Shown: piece after piece, positions 35,777 to 44,973 of the stretch | Position numbering within the stretch: position 1 is the first letter of the stretch | How the letters are laid out: each line of letters starts with the position of its first letter | NCBI RefSeq assembly: GCF_014203155.1 | Contig: NZ_JACHIK010000017.1 | Coordinates: 35,207 to 99,206 of the forward strand | From: Shinella fusca | GTDB lineage: Bacteria > Pseudomonadota > Alphaproteobacteria > Rhizobiales > Rhizobiaceae | Length of the DNA: 64,000 nt | Direction of reading: 5' to 3' | The notes under the pieces: generated by a model | What the model was told of the DNA's origin: nothing | Seen by the model: only the letters and a program-made list of their open reading frames with translations | The model's database searches: none | Program-made: the position numbers and the translations under genes

Positions 35777-35818
35777 TCTCCCCCTTGTGGGGGAGATGCC
35801 GGCAGGCAGAGAGGGTCT
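35777..35818. repeat. rhizobial repeat TCTCCCCC-TTGT-GGGGGAGA
   Basis: A perfect 8-bp hairpin with loop TTGT is followed by the tail TGCCGGCAGGCAGAGAGGG. This sequence class is repeated many times between genes in Rhizobium-group genomes. Here it separates two convergent genes and may serve as a bidirectional terminator. Confidence 0.75.
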
Positions 35819-36607
35819 TTAGGCAGCGCGCGCCTTCAATTCCGCCAGCCGATGCGCCGCAGTCGGCGGCAGCAGGAGGTGCGGATTGGCTTCGGCGGTC
35901 TCGACCAGCAGGCGGTCGCTCGCCGTCTCCATCACGTCGATGAGGTGGGCGAGGAAGGCGTCGGGCTCCATGCCCGGCATGACGGCCGGCAGGATGCGCA
36001 CCTTGAAATGGCCGGGCTGGCGGATGAACTTGCGGCGCGGCCAGAAGAGGCCCGGATGCATGACGACGGGCACGACGGGCACTTGAAGATCGCGATAGAG
36101 CCGGGCGATGCCGTATTTGTATTCCGGCGGCGCGCCCGGCGGACGGCGGGTGCCTTCCGGGTAGATGATGAGCTGGCGGCCGGATTCCATCTCCGCCTTC
36201 GTGCGATCCATCACGGCGGCCATGGCCTTGCCGCGCGCGCTGCGGTCGACGGGCACCATGCGCTGCTTCTTGATGTACCAGCCGAAGAGCGGAATCCAGG
36301 TCAGCTCGCGCTTGAGGATATAGAAGGGATCGTCGAGCCAGGGCAGCAGCGCATAGGCGTCCCAGAAGGACTGGTGCTTGGGCGCGAAGATGTAGCCGCC
36401 GTTGGGGATGTTCTCCAGCCCCTCGATCTCGAAGGTCGTGCCGACGATGACCTTGAAGAGCCAGTGGTTGCTGCGCGCCCAGTTCTTGGCGATCACATAG
36501 GCCTTCTTGCGCGGCAGCAGGAAATAGACCGGCGTGAAGACGATCATCTGCACGATGAGGTTCGCGTAGAAGACGGCATTGAAGAGCACGGAGCGGAAAG
36601 CGAGCAT
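35819..36607 (-). CDS. plsC: 1-acyl-sn-glycerol-3-phosphate acyltransferase
   Basis: A 262-residue inner-membrane acyltransferase that makes phosphatidic acid from lysophosphatidic acid. The HX4D catalytic motif is H78-QSFW-D83. Acceptor motifs are VDRSARGKAM and IIYPEGTRRPPG (148-159). The N-terminal 35 residues hold one membrane helix. It is the last gene of a leftward cluster after the YdcF-like gene. Confidence 0.93.
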   Translation of the reverse strand: MLAFRSVLFNAVFYANLIVQMIVFTPVYFLLPRKKAYVIAKNWARSNHWLFKVIVGTTFEIEGLENIPNGGYIFAPKHQSFWDAYALLPWLDDPFYILKRELTWIPLFGWYIKKQRMVPVDRSARGKAMAAVMDRTKAEMESGRQLIIYPEGTRRPPGAPPEYKYGIARLYRDLQVPVVPVVMHPGLFWPRRKFIRQPGHFKVRILPAVMPGMEPDAFLAHLIDVMETASDRLLVETAEANPHLLLPPTAAHRLAELKARAA

Positions 36608-36683
36608 CGGGCAGCCTGTAAGAGGACGTATCTTCCCGCCCTACACGATAATGCGGAGCGGGGAAACTCCCGTCGTCGCGATC

Positions 36684-37391
36684 TCAGGAGCCCGTCATGT
36701 CGGCGCGAAGGCCGGACCAGCTCCGCGCGCCGGCAAAGGCCCTGACGCCCGCCAGGCAATATTTGAGATATTCCGAAAGCATGGCCTTCATGACGCCCGG
36801 CTCGCGCAGCCAGTTGCCGTTCTTCAGGTCCGAATTGACGACCGGATAGGCGATGAACTCGGTCGTCGGATCGCTCGCCTTCAGTTCGAGGAGGCTGCGC
36901 GGCATATGGTAGTTGTTGGTGACGACGAGCACGCGGCGGAACTGGTGGTCGCTGATCCAGCGCGCCGCCTCGTTGGCGTTGCCGATGGTGTCGATCGCCT
37001 CGTAGCCCATGTCGACGCAGCACTCGAAGAGGGCCGACGAGGTCTGCGTGAGCTTGCGGATCTGGTTGCCGCTCGTCGTGGGATTGACGCCGGAAATGAG
37101 GAGCCGCCCGCCCGCGCCCTTCTTGAGGAGGTCGATGGCGTGGTCGATGCGCTGGTAGCCGCCGGTCAGCACGACGATGGCATCCGCCTTGGGATCGCGC
37201 GGCGCCTCCAGCGCGGCGACGGTCTCGGCGAAATAGAGAAAGCCGGCAATGCCTGCGGCGACGGCAAGCAGGATCGTCGCCAGGACGACGCGCACGACGA
37301 GTCGGGCGGGCCGCATGGGCCGGCGCCGCCGTCCTCCCTTCGGCCGGGTGCCCTCCGGCAATCCCGGCTTTGCCCGTTCCAGCACGTTCAT
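36684..37391 (-). CDS. YdcF-like (DUF218) membrane protein
   Basis: A protein of about 235 residues with a basic N-terminus (PKGGRRRRPMR), one transmembrane helix (VVRVVLATILLAVAAGIAGFL) and a DUF218/YdcF domain (AIVVLTGGYQRIDHAIDLLKKG, then ANEAARWISDHQFRRVLVVTNNYHMPRS). This domain binds nucleotides or lipid-linked precursors; SanA and ElyC are relatives that affect the envelope. The start could also be the ATG at 37403. It lies 70 bp downstream of ftsX on the same strand, so it probably belongs to the ftsEX transcript. Confidence 0.83.
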   Translation of the reverse strand: MNVLERAKPGLPEGTRPKGGRRRRPMRPARLVVRVVLATILLAVAAGIAGFLYFAETVAALEAPRDPKADAIVVLTGGYQRIDHAIDLLKKGAGGRLLISGVNPTTSGNQIRKLTQTSSALFECCVDMGYEAIDTIGNANEAARWISDHQFRRVLVVTNNYHMPRSLLELKASDPTTEFIAYPVVNSDLKNGNWLREPGVMKAMLSEYLKYCLAGVRAFAGARSWSGLRADMTGS

Positions 37392-37461
37392 GATTCCGTC
37401 CATAGACCCGGATTGCGGCAACGGATAGTCCGTTTCGCGGCGATGGCCCGTCTCATCCCGC

Positions 37462-38469
37462 TCATGTGTCGGGCAACTGGTCTGTGCGCGAGGGGTCGGA
37501 GCGGACGAGGTCGATCTCGTAGATCGTCCGCATCACCGTGAAGCGCGCCGTCAGCGTCGTCAGGATCGCGATCACGACCATGGTGGCGACGATGCCGAGA
37601 TAGCCGGTGAACCCCATGGAGAAGGTGCCGAAGAGCGCGGTCGCCTGGTCGCTCTGGGGCGTGGCGATGGAGCGCCCCTGCCAGAAGCCGGCAATGGCGA
37701 AGAAGAGGGCGGCGAGGAACCCGCCGGCAAACGAGCCCTTGAGGCTGATCAGCAGGAAATGCTTCTGGAATTCGGAGGCGACGAAACTCGCCTCCGCTCC
37801 CACGAAATGCAGCACCTCGACGATATGCCGGTTGCCGGAAAGCGCGCCCCGCGTGGCGAACACCACCGTCAACACCATGGCGGAGAAGACGAGGACGAGC
37901 ACGCCCGTGCCGATGAAAGCCGTGGTGCGGGCCATGGCGACGAGGCGGTCCACCCAGGTGCGGTGATCGTCGAGAAAGGCCTGCGGGATCTTCTCCGACA
38001 GCGCCTTTCGCATGGCGGAGAAATCCGGCGGGCTCTGCTCGTCGATGGTGACGATGACGAGGCGCGGCACCGGCAGCTCGTCGATGTCGAGGCCTTCGCC
38101 GAGCCAGGGTTCCAAAAGCCGCGCCGTCGCCGCCTTGTCGACGATGGTGCCGTCGCGCGTGCCGGCGAAGGTGAGCGCGAGGTCGCGCGCATCCTTCAGC
38201 GCCTGCTCCATGTCGAGATTGTCGTCCGGCTTGATCTGGATGGTGATCTCGCGGGAAATCTGGCTCTGCCAGCTCGCCGCCGTCGCCCGCACCATGCTGA
38301 CCGCGCCGAAGGTGAGGCAGGCGAGAAAGGCCATGATGGCGATGACGAACATCAGCGCCCGGCCGGAGACGTTGGCCGGCGGCACGATGGGCGCCGTCGG
38401 GCGCACGCGCATTTCCGGCCTGCGGGCGGGGGCGGCTGTCTCGGCGGTTTCGCGGGGGGCGTCAGTCAT
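37462..38469 (-). CDS. ftsX: cell-division ABC permease FtsX
   Basis: A 335-residue permease with four transmembrane helices. With FtsE it forms a mechanotransducing complex that activates peptidoglycan hydrolases at the septum. The N-terminal Pro/Ala-rich cytoplasmic tail, helix 1 (LMFVIAIMAFLACLTFGAV), the periplasmic domain (residues about 65-175) and the C-terminal three-helix FtsX domain are all visible. The start overlaps the ftsE stop by 8 bases. Confidence 0.93.
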   Translation of the reverse strand: MTDAPRETAETAAPARRPEMRVRPTAPIVPPANVSGRALMFVIAIMAFLACLTFGAVSMVRATAASWQSQISREITIQIKPDDNLDMEQALKDARDLALTFAGTRDGTIVDKAATARLLEPWLGEGLDIDELPVPRLVIVTIDEQSPPDFSAMRKALSEKIPQAFLDDHRTWVDRLVAMARTTAFIGTGVLVLVFSAMVLTVVFATRGALSGNRHIVEVLHFVGAEASFVASEFQKHFLLISLKGSFAGGFLAALFFAIAGFWQGRSIATPQSDQATALFGTFSMGFTGYLGIVATMVVIAILTTLTARFTVMRTIYEIDLVRSDPSRTDQLPDT

Positions 38470-39121
38470 AGATATCGAGCCGCCCCTGCGAGAGGATCAT
38501 GCGCCGCGCCTCCACCTGGTCCATCAGCGACAGGTCGTGCGTGGCGATCACCACGGCGGTGCCGAGCCGGTTGAGCTCGAGGAAGAGGCTGAGGAGCCGG
38601 CGGGCCATCGGCGGGTCCACGTTGCCGGTCGGTTCGTCGGCGAGCAGCAGTTCCGGCCGGTCGATGAGGGCGCGGGCGATGGCCGCGCGCTGCTTCTCCC
38701 CGCCCGAAAGCACCGGCGGCAGCACGTTGATCCGCTCGCCGAGACCGACCCACTTCAGAAGTTCCAGCACGTCGGCGCGGTAGCTCGCCTCCTCCTTGCC
38801 GCGAACGCGCAGCGGCAGGGCGACGTTCTCGTAGGTCGTCAGGTGATCGAGCAGGCGGAAATCCTGGAAGACGATACCGATGCGCCGGCGCAGCATCGGC
38901 AGTTCGTCACGCGGGATGGTCGAGATTTCCCGGTCGAAGGTGCGGATGATGCCGCGCGTCGGCTGGAGCGACAGGAAGAGGAGACGCAGCAGCGTCGTCT
39001 TGCCCGCCCCGGACGGCCCCGTCAGGAACTGGAAGGACCGGCGCGGAATATCGAAGGTGAGGTCGCGGAGGATCTCCGGCCCCATCCCGTAGCGCAGTCC
39101 GACATTCTCGAAGTGAATCAA
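38462..39121 (-). CDS. ftsE: cell-division ABC ATPase FtsE (TTG start)
   Basis: A 219-residue ATPase. The only start that gives the conserved N-terminus (M)IHFENVGLRYG is the TTG at 39121; the frame is open further upstream but not conserved. Walker A GPSGAGKT is at 35-42, the signature LSGGE at 138-142, and Walker B LLLADEP ends at 164. It acts with FtsX in the divisome. The weak start codon may keep its level low. Confidence 0.93.
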   Translation of the reverse strand: MIHFENVGLRYGMGPEILRDLTFDIPRRSFQFLTGPSGAGKTTLLRLLFLSLQPTRGIIRTFDREISTIPRDELPMLRRRIGIVFQDFRLLDHLTTYENVALPLRVRGKEEASYRADVLELLKWVGLGERINVLPPVLSGGEKQRAAIARALIDRPELLLADEPTGNVDPPMARRLLSLFLELNRLGTAVVIATHDLSLMDQVEARRMILSQGRLDIYD

Positions 39122-39221
39122 TGGCCAACCCGGTTCTAGAAGCGCTCGCCCGCCGCCGTGGCAGTATCCCGGCCGGCGTCGCATGGGAAAACGGCTCTTT
39201 CACGGTCGGGTTTCCGAAGCA

Positions 39222-39238
39222 TTAACCAGTATGGTTTA
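39222..39238. promoter_or_regulatory. near-palindrome TTAACC-N5-GGTTTA upstream of ftsE
   Basis: TTAACC and GGTTTA are inverted around five bases. TTAACC also resembles a CtrA half-site. The motif lies about 100 bp from the ftsE start and 73 bp from the divergent gene, so it could serve either promoter. The assignment is weak. Confidence 0.25.
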
Positions 39239-39310
39239 CGTTTCGTAAGGATTTCATTCAATGCCCGACTTTTCGCAGGTGATTTTGCGAGGGCGGCAAG
39301 GGAGGTGGCG

Positions 39311-39979
39311 ATGAACGCCTTCAGAGCGAGACAGCAGGCGAAAGGCCGGATCGACCTTCTGCCGCCGGAGCCGAAGGCGTCCGCCCGCCGGCACGGCCAG
39401 CACTTTCCCGCGCGGCTCGAAACGGTCGACGCCGAGTTCGTGGTGATCCGGGGCGGCGCCCCGCGCACCTCCAACGACAACCATCGCAAGGCTCGCCCGG
39501 CGAAAAGCCGGCCGCTGTCGCAGCATCTCGCCTTCCGGCTTCTCGCCGCCGGCGCGCGGCTCTGCGAAGCCGGGCTGCAGCGCCTTCCCCGCCATGCCTT
39601 CGCCGGCCTCACCGCCGGCGCCTTCCTCTTCGTCTTCGCTTATGCCGGCGGCCTTTCGGCGCTGAAGGCGGCGGCGACGGGCCCCGGCGAAACGCTCCGC
39701 ATCGCCGGCGTCTCGGCGAGCCTCGACGACCGCAACGGCATGAAGGTGCTCTCCGTCTACGGCCGCATCGACAATACCGGCAGCGATACGCTCCGCCTGC
39801 CGCCGCTCGAAATCCGGGTGGAGGGCGCAGCGGGCATCGTCCAGCGCCGCCTTGCGCTGGAGGCGGATACGGTCGCAGCGGGCGGCAGCGAGGCCTTCGC
39901 GCTCCACATCCCCCATGGCGGCGGAAAAGTGCCGAAAGTCTCGGTTTCCTTCGCGGGCGAGGATGCGCCGGCCATCTGA
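39311..39979 (+). CDS. hypothetical single-span membrane protein with periplasmic beta domain
   Basis: A 222-residue protein; the ATG at 39311 has GGAGG five bases before it. The cytoplasmic part (residues 1-100) is very basic and Ala/Arg-rich (FRARQQAKGRID, RTSNDNHRKARPAKSRP). One helix (HAFAGLTAGAFLFVFAYAGGL) is followed by a domain of about 90 residues: LRIAGVSASLDDRNGMKVLSVYGRIDNTGSDTLRLPPLEIRV. This matches the pattern of DUF3426/FxLYD-like domains. In related species the gene next to ftsE carries an MJ0042 zinc ribbon at the N-terminus; no such Cys cluster is seen here. Function is unknown. Confidence 0.72.
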   Translation: MNAFRARQQAKGRIDLLPPEPKASARRHGQHFPARLETVDAEFVVIRGGAPRTSNDNHRKARPAKSRPLSQHLAFRLLAAGARLCEAGLQRLPRHAFAGLTAGAFLFVFAYAGGLSALKAAATGPGETLRIAGVSASLDDRNGMKVLSVYGRIDNTGSDTLRLPPLEIRVEGAAGIVQRRLALEADTVAAGGSEAFALHIPHGGGKVPKVSVSFAGEDAPAI

Positions 39980-40025
39980 CTGTGCTAATCGGCTGCTTTA
40001 CATCGACTGAGGGAGCCGCATCGCG

Positions 40026-40571
40026 ATGCACATTGTCCGCGGAAAGAAGATCGAGACGCTCTACGACGCCGCGCAGATCGCCAGGCGCAACGAGGAGATG
40101 GCCGCTCAGATCGCCGCCGGCCCGACCAAGGACCTCCTCGTCATCGCCGTCCTCAAGGGCTCGTTCATCTTCGCCGCCGACCTCACCCGCGCGCTCCACG
40201 CGGCGGGCCTTGCGCCGGAAGTCGAGTTCATCACCCTGTCGAGCTATGGCGCCGGCACCGTGTCGCAGGGCGTCAAGGTCATCAAGGACATCGACAGCGA
40301 CGTCCACGGCCGCGACATCCTCCTCATCGACGACATCCTCGAATCCGGCCGCACGCTCAGCTACGCCAAGGAGCTGATGTACGAGCGCGGCGCGCGCAAC
40401 GTCACCATCGCCGTGCTGCTCGACAAGCGCGAGAAGCGCAGGACGGACCTCGAGGCCGATTATGTCGGCTTCGAATGCCCCGACCACTTCGTCGTCGGCT
40501 ACGGCATGGACGTCGCCTATGCTTTCCGCGAACTGCCGTTCGTGGGCGTGGTGACGGGCGACGCCGAGTAA
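40026..40571 (+). CDS. hpt: hypoxanthine phosphoribosyltransferase
   Basis: A 181-residue purine salvage enzyme that makes IMP or GMP from hypoxanthine or guanine and PRPP. The PRPP motif ILLIDDILESGRTL is at 98-111, and the pyrophosphate loop VLKGSFIFAADL at 42-53. The C-terminal motif FVVGYGMDVAYAFRELPFVGVV closes the purine site. The length is typical. It is followed by cpdR about 100 bp downstream. Confidence 0.95.
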   Translation: MHIVRGKKIETLYDAAQIARRNEEMAAQIAAGPTKDLLVIAVLKGSFIFAADLTRALHAAGLAPEVEFITLSSYGAGTVSQGVKVIKDIDSDVHGRDILLIDDILESGRTLSYAKELMYERGARNVTIAVLLDKREKRRTDLEADYVGFECPDHFVVGYGMDVAYAFRELPFVGVVTGDAE

Positions 40572-40672
40572 CCCGTTACAAGATCCGCCGCCCGCCGTTT
40601 ACGGATCGACAAGGAAAGTCTGGTCTTTTCAGGTCCGACCGGGGCCTGATGGATGGGCCCGAAGGGGGATTG

Positions 40673-41032
40673 ATGGCCAGAATCCTGATCACCGAGGATG
40701 AAGATTCGCTGCGCACCTTCGTGGCGCGCGCCCTGCGCATGGACGGGCATGAGACCGTGGAAGCGCCGGACGGCGCGGCCGGGCTCGATGCGCTCGAAGA
40801 GGGCAGCTTCGATCTCCTGCTTTCCGATATCCGCATGCCGGTGATGGACGGCATCGAGCTTGCCCACAAGGCCTCCGCGGCCCATCCCGCCCTGAAAATC
40901 CTGCTGATGACCGGCTATGCCGACCAGCGCGAGCGCGCCGACGACCTTTCCGCCAAGATCGTCGATGTCGTCAGCAAGCCGTTCAGCCTGCCCGATATCC
41001 GCCGCGCCGTCGCGATGGCGCTGGCCGCCTGA
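40673..41032 (+). CDS. cpdR: response regulator CpdR
   Basis: A 119-residue single-domain receiver. Unphosphorylated CpdR directs ClpXP to substrates during the alphaproteobacterial cell cycle. Acidic residues are at 8-11, the phospho-accepting Asp at 52 (LLLSDIRMPVMDG), Thr80 and Lys102 (SKPF). I chose the ATG at 40673, preceded by AAGGGGG, giving MARILITEDED as in other rhizobial CpdR. It is controlled by the CckA-ChpT relay. Its stop is only 3 bp from that of the convergent DUF4175 gene. Confidence 0.93.
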   Translation: MARILITEDEDSLRTFVARALRMDGHETVEAPDGAAGLDALEEGSFDLLLSDIRMPVMDGIELAHKASAAHPALKILLMTGYADQRERADDLSAKIVDVVSKPFSLPDIRRAVAMALAA

Positions 41033-41035
41033 GGC

Positions 41036-43594
41036 TCAGCGGATTCCGAGAAGCCGCTCCAGGTAGTCCCGCTCGAAGGCCGGCGCGCCGCCCGTGCCGA
41101 GCCGGCGGCGGATTTCTTCCAGGATTTCCCGCGCACGCTGGATATCGATCTCTTCCGGAACCTTCGTCGTGCCGCCGAAATCGGGGCCTTCCCCGTTGGC
41201 GTTGCGCTCGCGGCCGAGCGGATCGCGGCCGTTGCGGCCGGCCTGCGGCATGCCCTGGCCTTGGCCCTGCCCCATGGCCTGCATCTGGTTCATCATGTTC
41301 TGCGCACCCTTGCGCAGCGCTTCCAGCGCACGGCCCTGGCTGCCGACGGCGGGCTCGCCCTGCCCTTCGCCGAGCGCCTGCGAGGCGCCCTTCATCTCGC
41401 GGCCGGCCTCGCCGAAACCCTCGCCCGGCTTCAGGCCCATGCCCTTCAGCGCACCCTGCAACTCGCCGAGCTGCTTGCCGAGATCGTCCTGCTGCTGCTG
41501 GAGACCTTTCAGCGCCTCGCGAAGCTGGTCGGCGGTCATCCGGTCCGTAGGCTGGCGGCCGGTGCCGTCGTCGCCCGGCTGCTGTTCGCCGCTCTCGCCC
41601 TCCATCGGGTCGCCGTTCATCTGCCGGTCGCGCAGCGCCTGATCGAACTGGAACGTCTGCTCCATGAGCTGCTGCTGCTTCTGCATGAGCGCACCGAGCT
41701 TGTCCATCTGCTGGCGCATGGCGTCGTTCTGCCGGCCCTGCTGCGGCCGTCCGGCCTGCAGGTTGTTCATCATGCGCTGCAATTCGGAGAGCATCTGCTG
41801 GGCCTGGTCACGCGCGCCGGAGCGCGCCAGGTTCTCGATCTGGTCCATCATGCGCTGCAGATCCTGCTGGCGCAGGACGCGGCCCCGCTGCTGGGCGTTC
41901 TGCTGCCCTTCACCGTTCTTGGCCGCCTGCCTGGAAAGCTCCTCCATATAGGCCTGCATCGCCTCGCGCAGCTCCTTGGTGAGCTTGGCGATCTCCTGAT
42001 CGGAGGCATTGCGCTCCAGCGCCTCGGAAAGCGCCTTCTGCGCTTCGCGAAGGCGCCGGTCGGCGAGCGACAGGTTGCCGTCCTCGATGCCGAGCGCGAT
42101 CTCCCAGAGATAATCCGCCGCATCGCGCATCTGGTCGTCCGTGCGGGCGAGCTTCATGCGCGCGGCGGCCGATTGCAGCAGGAGGTAGTGCGTGACGTTG
42201 GGGATCGTCTCCTCCGGCCGGATCGTCAGCGCCTCGTTGAGCGCGATGGCGCGCGGCAATTCCCTGGCGTCGAGCGCGAAGACCTGCCGCTCCTCCGCGA
42301 CGGCGCCGGCCAGCGGTTCGAAGAAGGCTTTCGCCGGCAGGATCATCTCGACCGGCTGGCTGCGTCCTTCCTGCCCGGCGGCATCCTTGGCGACGAGCGT
42401 GATCTTCACGCGCTTTCCGGAGAGCGGGTGTTCGGACAGGTTGCGGCTCGTCGTGCCCTTGGCCTCGCGCGCGGCGCGGCGCGGCAGGTCGAGCCGGTAT
42501 TCCGGCAGCGGATAGAGCGCGCGTGCGTCCTTCGGCTCGTCCACCGGCACGATCTCGGCATGGGCCTCCTGCAGCCCGTAATCGTCCCTGGCGATGAAGC
42601 TGATCTCAAGCGCCGCCGCCACGGTGCGACGCGGAATGCCGTCGAAGGCGATTTCCGGCACCCGGTCCGGGATGACCGCAAAGGCCCATTGCCGGCCGCC
42701 GACCGTCAGCCGGCCGTCCTTGACGATCTTGTAGTGCAGGATGCGGGCGGGCCTTGCCGCCGCGCCGTCCTTCGGCTTTTCCGCCTCGGGGCGCAGCACG
42801 GTGGCGTTTCCCTCGCCCGCAGCCTCGTAGCGCATGTCCTCGCCGCTGCTGTCGCCCGTGACGCGCACGGTAAGCTCGCTGAATTGCGGGATGCGGATCT
42901 CGCCCTTTTCCGTCTCGCCGTCCGCATTGCCCGTCAGGAAGATGGGCGCGCGCGCCGTATGCGCCGGCGGCGTCACCCAGGCGTCGATCCGCACGTCCGG
43001 CGCCGCCTCGGCCTGCACGCGGAAGGAAACGACGTCGTAAAGAAGGCCGCCGCGGTTGGAATAGGAGAAGGCAAAGGCGACGGCGAGCAGCAGCACGGGC
43101 ACGGCCCGCAGCCCGTGGCGGTCGTGGCGCGCGATATCCGGCGACGGCGCGCCCGTGCGGAGCGCCCCGATCATCCGCGCCATGCGGGACTGGTGCTCGC
43201 GCCAGAGCGCTTCGGCGAAGGCGTCGCCGCCCGCCGGCCGGTCGTCCTGCACGCGGATCGCCTGATGGGCGAGCGCATTGCGCGCCTCCAGCATGCGGTC
43301 GGCCGCCTCGCCGGAAGGCCAGCCGAGACCGCGCAGGCGCAGCAGCAGCGCGACGAGGCCGGCGGCGAAGGCAAGAAGCGTCGCGCCGTGCAGCCAGGCC
43401 GGCACATGGCGGAAATAGCCGAACCAGGTGAGCGCGAGGAAGCCGGCGACGAGAAGCAGGACCGGCAGCAGCCGCGGCGCCAGCGCTTCGAGGAAGAGGA
43501 TCGTCCGGACGGCGAGGCGCTTGCCGGCAAGCCGGCGCGCCAGCGTCCTGCCGGCCGCATCCGTCCCGCGCTGCCCGTCCGTTTCAATCGCCAT
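41036..43594 (-). CDS. DUF4175 (TIGR02302-family) membrane protein
   Basis: An 852-residue protein. Two or three N-terminal helices (residues about 25-85 and 160-180) precede a beta-rich periplasmic region and a long C-terminal low-complexity part rich in Gln, Met and Gly (QQLMEQTFQFDQALRDRQMNGD, then GQGQGQGMPQAG). This is the alphaproteobacterial TIGR02302/DUF4175 family. Its function is unknown; the layout suggests an envelope scaffold. I use the ATG at 43594; a GTG at 43624 is possible. It follows lysA by 97 bp. Confidence 0.88.
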   Translation of the reverse strand: MAIETDGQRGTDAAGRTLARRLAGKRLAVRTILFLEALAPRLLPVLLLVAGFLALTWFGYFRHVPAWLHGATLLAFAAGLVALLLRLRGLGWPSGEAADRMLEARNALAHQAIRVQDDRPAGGDAFAEALWREHQSRMARMIGALRTGAPSPDIARHDRHGLRAVPVLLLAVAFAFSYSNRGGLLYDVVSFRVQAEAAPDVRIDAWVTPPAHTARAPIFLTGNADGETEKGEIRIPQFSELTVRVTGDSSGEDMRYEAAGEGNATVLRPEAEKPKDGAAARPARILHYKIVKDGRLTVGGRQWAFAVIPDRVPEIAFDGIPRRTVAAALEISFIARDDYGLQEAHAEIVPVDEPKDARALYPLPEYRLDLPRRAAREAKGTTSRNLSEHPLSGKRVKITLVAKDAAGQEGRSQPVEMILPAKAFFEPLAGAVAEERQVFALDARELPRAIALNEALTIRPEETIPNVTHYLLLQSAAARMKLARTDDQMRDAADYLWEIALGIEDGNLSLADRRLREAQKALSEALERNASDQEIAKLTKELREAMQAYMEELSRQAAKNGEGQQNAQQRGRVLRQQDLQRMMDQIENLARSGARDQAQQMLSELQRMMNNLQAGRPQQGRQNDAMRQQMDKLGALMQKQQQLMEQTFQFDQALRDRQMNGDPMEGESGEQQPGDDGTGRQPTDRMTADQLREALKGLQQQQDDLGKQLGELQGALKGMGLKPGEGFGEAGREMKGASQALGEGQGEPAVGSQGRALEALRKGAQNMMNQMQAMGQGQGQGMPQAGRNGRDPLGRERNANGEGPDFGGTTKVPEEIDIQRAREILEEIRRRLGTGGAPAFERDYLERLLGIR

Positions 43595-43691
43595 CGTGCG
43601 CCGTTCTCTGCTGCTCGTTGTCACGGCCTGAGGATACCATGCTTTGTGGCGAAGACGAGGGCGGCCGCAAAAAGGTGAGCGCGGCCCGCCG

Positions 43692-44960
43692 TCAGGCGAG
43701 CCAGTCCGGCAGCGAATCGAGACCGATCAGGTCGTCGTAGGAAAGGCGCGGGCGGATGACGTGGAACTCCGCGCCGTTGACCAGCACTTCCGGGATGAGC
43801 AGGCGGCTGTTGTAGGTGCCCGCCTGCACGGCGCCATAGGCACCGGCCGAGCCGACGGCGATGAGATCGCCGGGCTTCGGCTGCGCCATCTCGCGGTCGA
43901 GCGCGAGATAATCGCCCGTCTCGCAGACCGGGCCGACGACGTCGGCGCGGATGCGCGGCGCGTTGGCGGCCGAGATGACGACCGGCTGGATCTCGTGCCA
44001 GGCCTCGTAGAGCGTCGGGCGGATGAGGTCGTTCATCGCCGCATCGACGATGACGAAAGTCTTCTCGCCGCCGTCCTTCACATAGACGACCTCGGTGACG
44101 AGGATGCCGGCATTGCCGACGATCAGGCGGCCGGGCTCCGTGACGATCTTGCAGTTCAGCCCTTCGAGCTGCTTCTTGACGATCTCGGCATAGGCATCCG
44201 GCAGCGGCGGCGGGGCGTTGTCGGTCTTGTAGGGAATGCCGAGGCCGCCGCCGACATCGACATGGTCGATGGTGTGGCCGTCGGCGCGCAGCGTCTCGAC
44301 GAGCTCGCGCAGCAGCCGGAAGGCATCGTCGAAGGGCTGCAGTTCGGTGATCTGGCTGCCGATATGCATGTCGATGCCGGTCACCTCGATGCCCGGAAGG
44401 CTCGCCGCACGGGCATAGACGGCCCGGGCGCGCTCCCAGGAGATGCCGAACTTGTTCTCCTTCTTGCCCGTCGAGATCTTCGCATGGGTGCGCGCGTCGA
44501 CATCCGGATTGATGCGGAAGGAGACATGCGCCACCTTGCCGGCCGCGACGGCGCGGGCGTTCAGCACCTCGAGCTCCGGCTCGGATTCGACGTTGAAGCA
44601 GTAGATGCCGGCTTCGAGAGCAAGGTCCATCTCGCGCGGCGTCTTGCCGACGCCCGAGAACATGATGCGCGAGGCGGGAACGCCGGCGGCGAGCGCCCGG
44701 CGAAGCTCGCCTTCGGAGACCACGTCGATGCCGGCGCCGAGCCGGGCGAGCGTCTTCAGCACCGCCTGGTTGGAATTGGCCTTCATGGCGTAGCAGACCA
44801 GCGCGTCCACGCCCTCGAAGGCTTTGGAGAACACCTTGTAGTGCCGCTCCAGCGTCGCCGTCGAATAGACGTAGAAGGGGGTGCCGACCGCCTTGGCGAT
44901 CTCCGGAACGGGCACGTCCTCCGCATAGAGGACGCCGTCACGATGCTCGAAATGATTCAC
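43692..44960 (-). CDS. lysA: diaminopimelate decarboxylase
   Basis: A 422-residue PLP enzyme that turns meso-diaminopimelate into L-lysine. The PLP lysine is K60 in CYAMKANSN. Other family motifs are HVSFRINPDVDARTHAKISTG, HIGSQITE, VDVGGGLGIPY, EPGRLIVGNAG and the dimer-interface GPVCETGDYLA. It lies 13 bp downstream of lptM, an arrangement shared by most rhizobia. Confidence 0.97.
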   Translation of the reverse strand: MNHFEHRDGVLYAEDVPVPEIAKAVGTPFYVYSTATLERHYKVFSKAFEGVDALVCYAMKANSNQAVLKTLARLGAGIDVVSEGELRRALAAGVPASRIMFSGVGKTPREMDLALEAGIYCFNVESEPELEVLNARAVAAGKVAHVSFRINPDVDARTHAKISTGKKENKFGISWERARAVYARAASLPGIEVTGIDMHIGSQITELQPFDDAFRLLRELVETLRADGHTIDHVDVGGGLGIPYKTDNAPPPLPDAYAEIVKKQLEGLNCKIVTEPGRLIVGNAGILVTEVVYVKDGGEKTFVIVDAAMNDLIRPTLYEAWHEIQPVVISAANAPRIRADVVGPVCETGDYLALDREMAQPKPGDLIAVGSAGAYGAVQAGTYNSRLLIPEVLVNGAEFHVIRPRLSYDDLIGLDSLPDWLA

Positions 44961-44973
44961 GGGGATCTATCCG

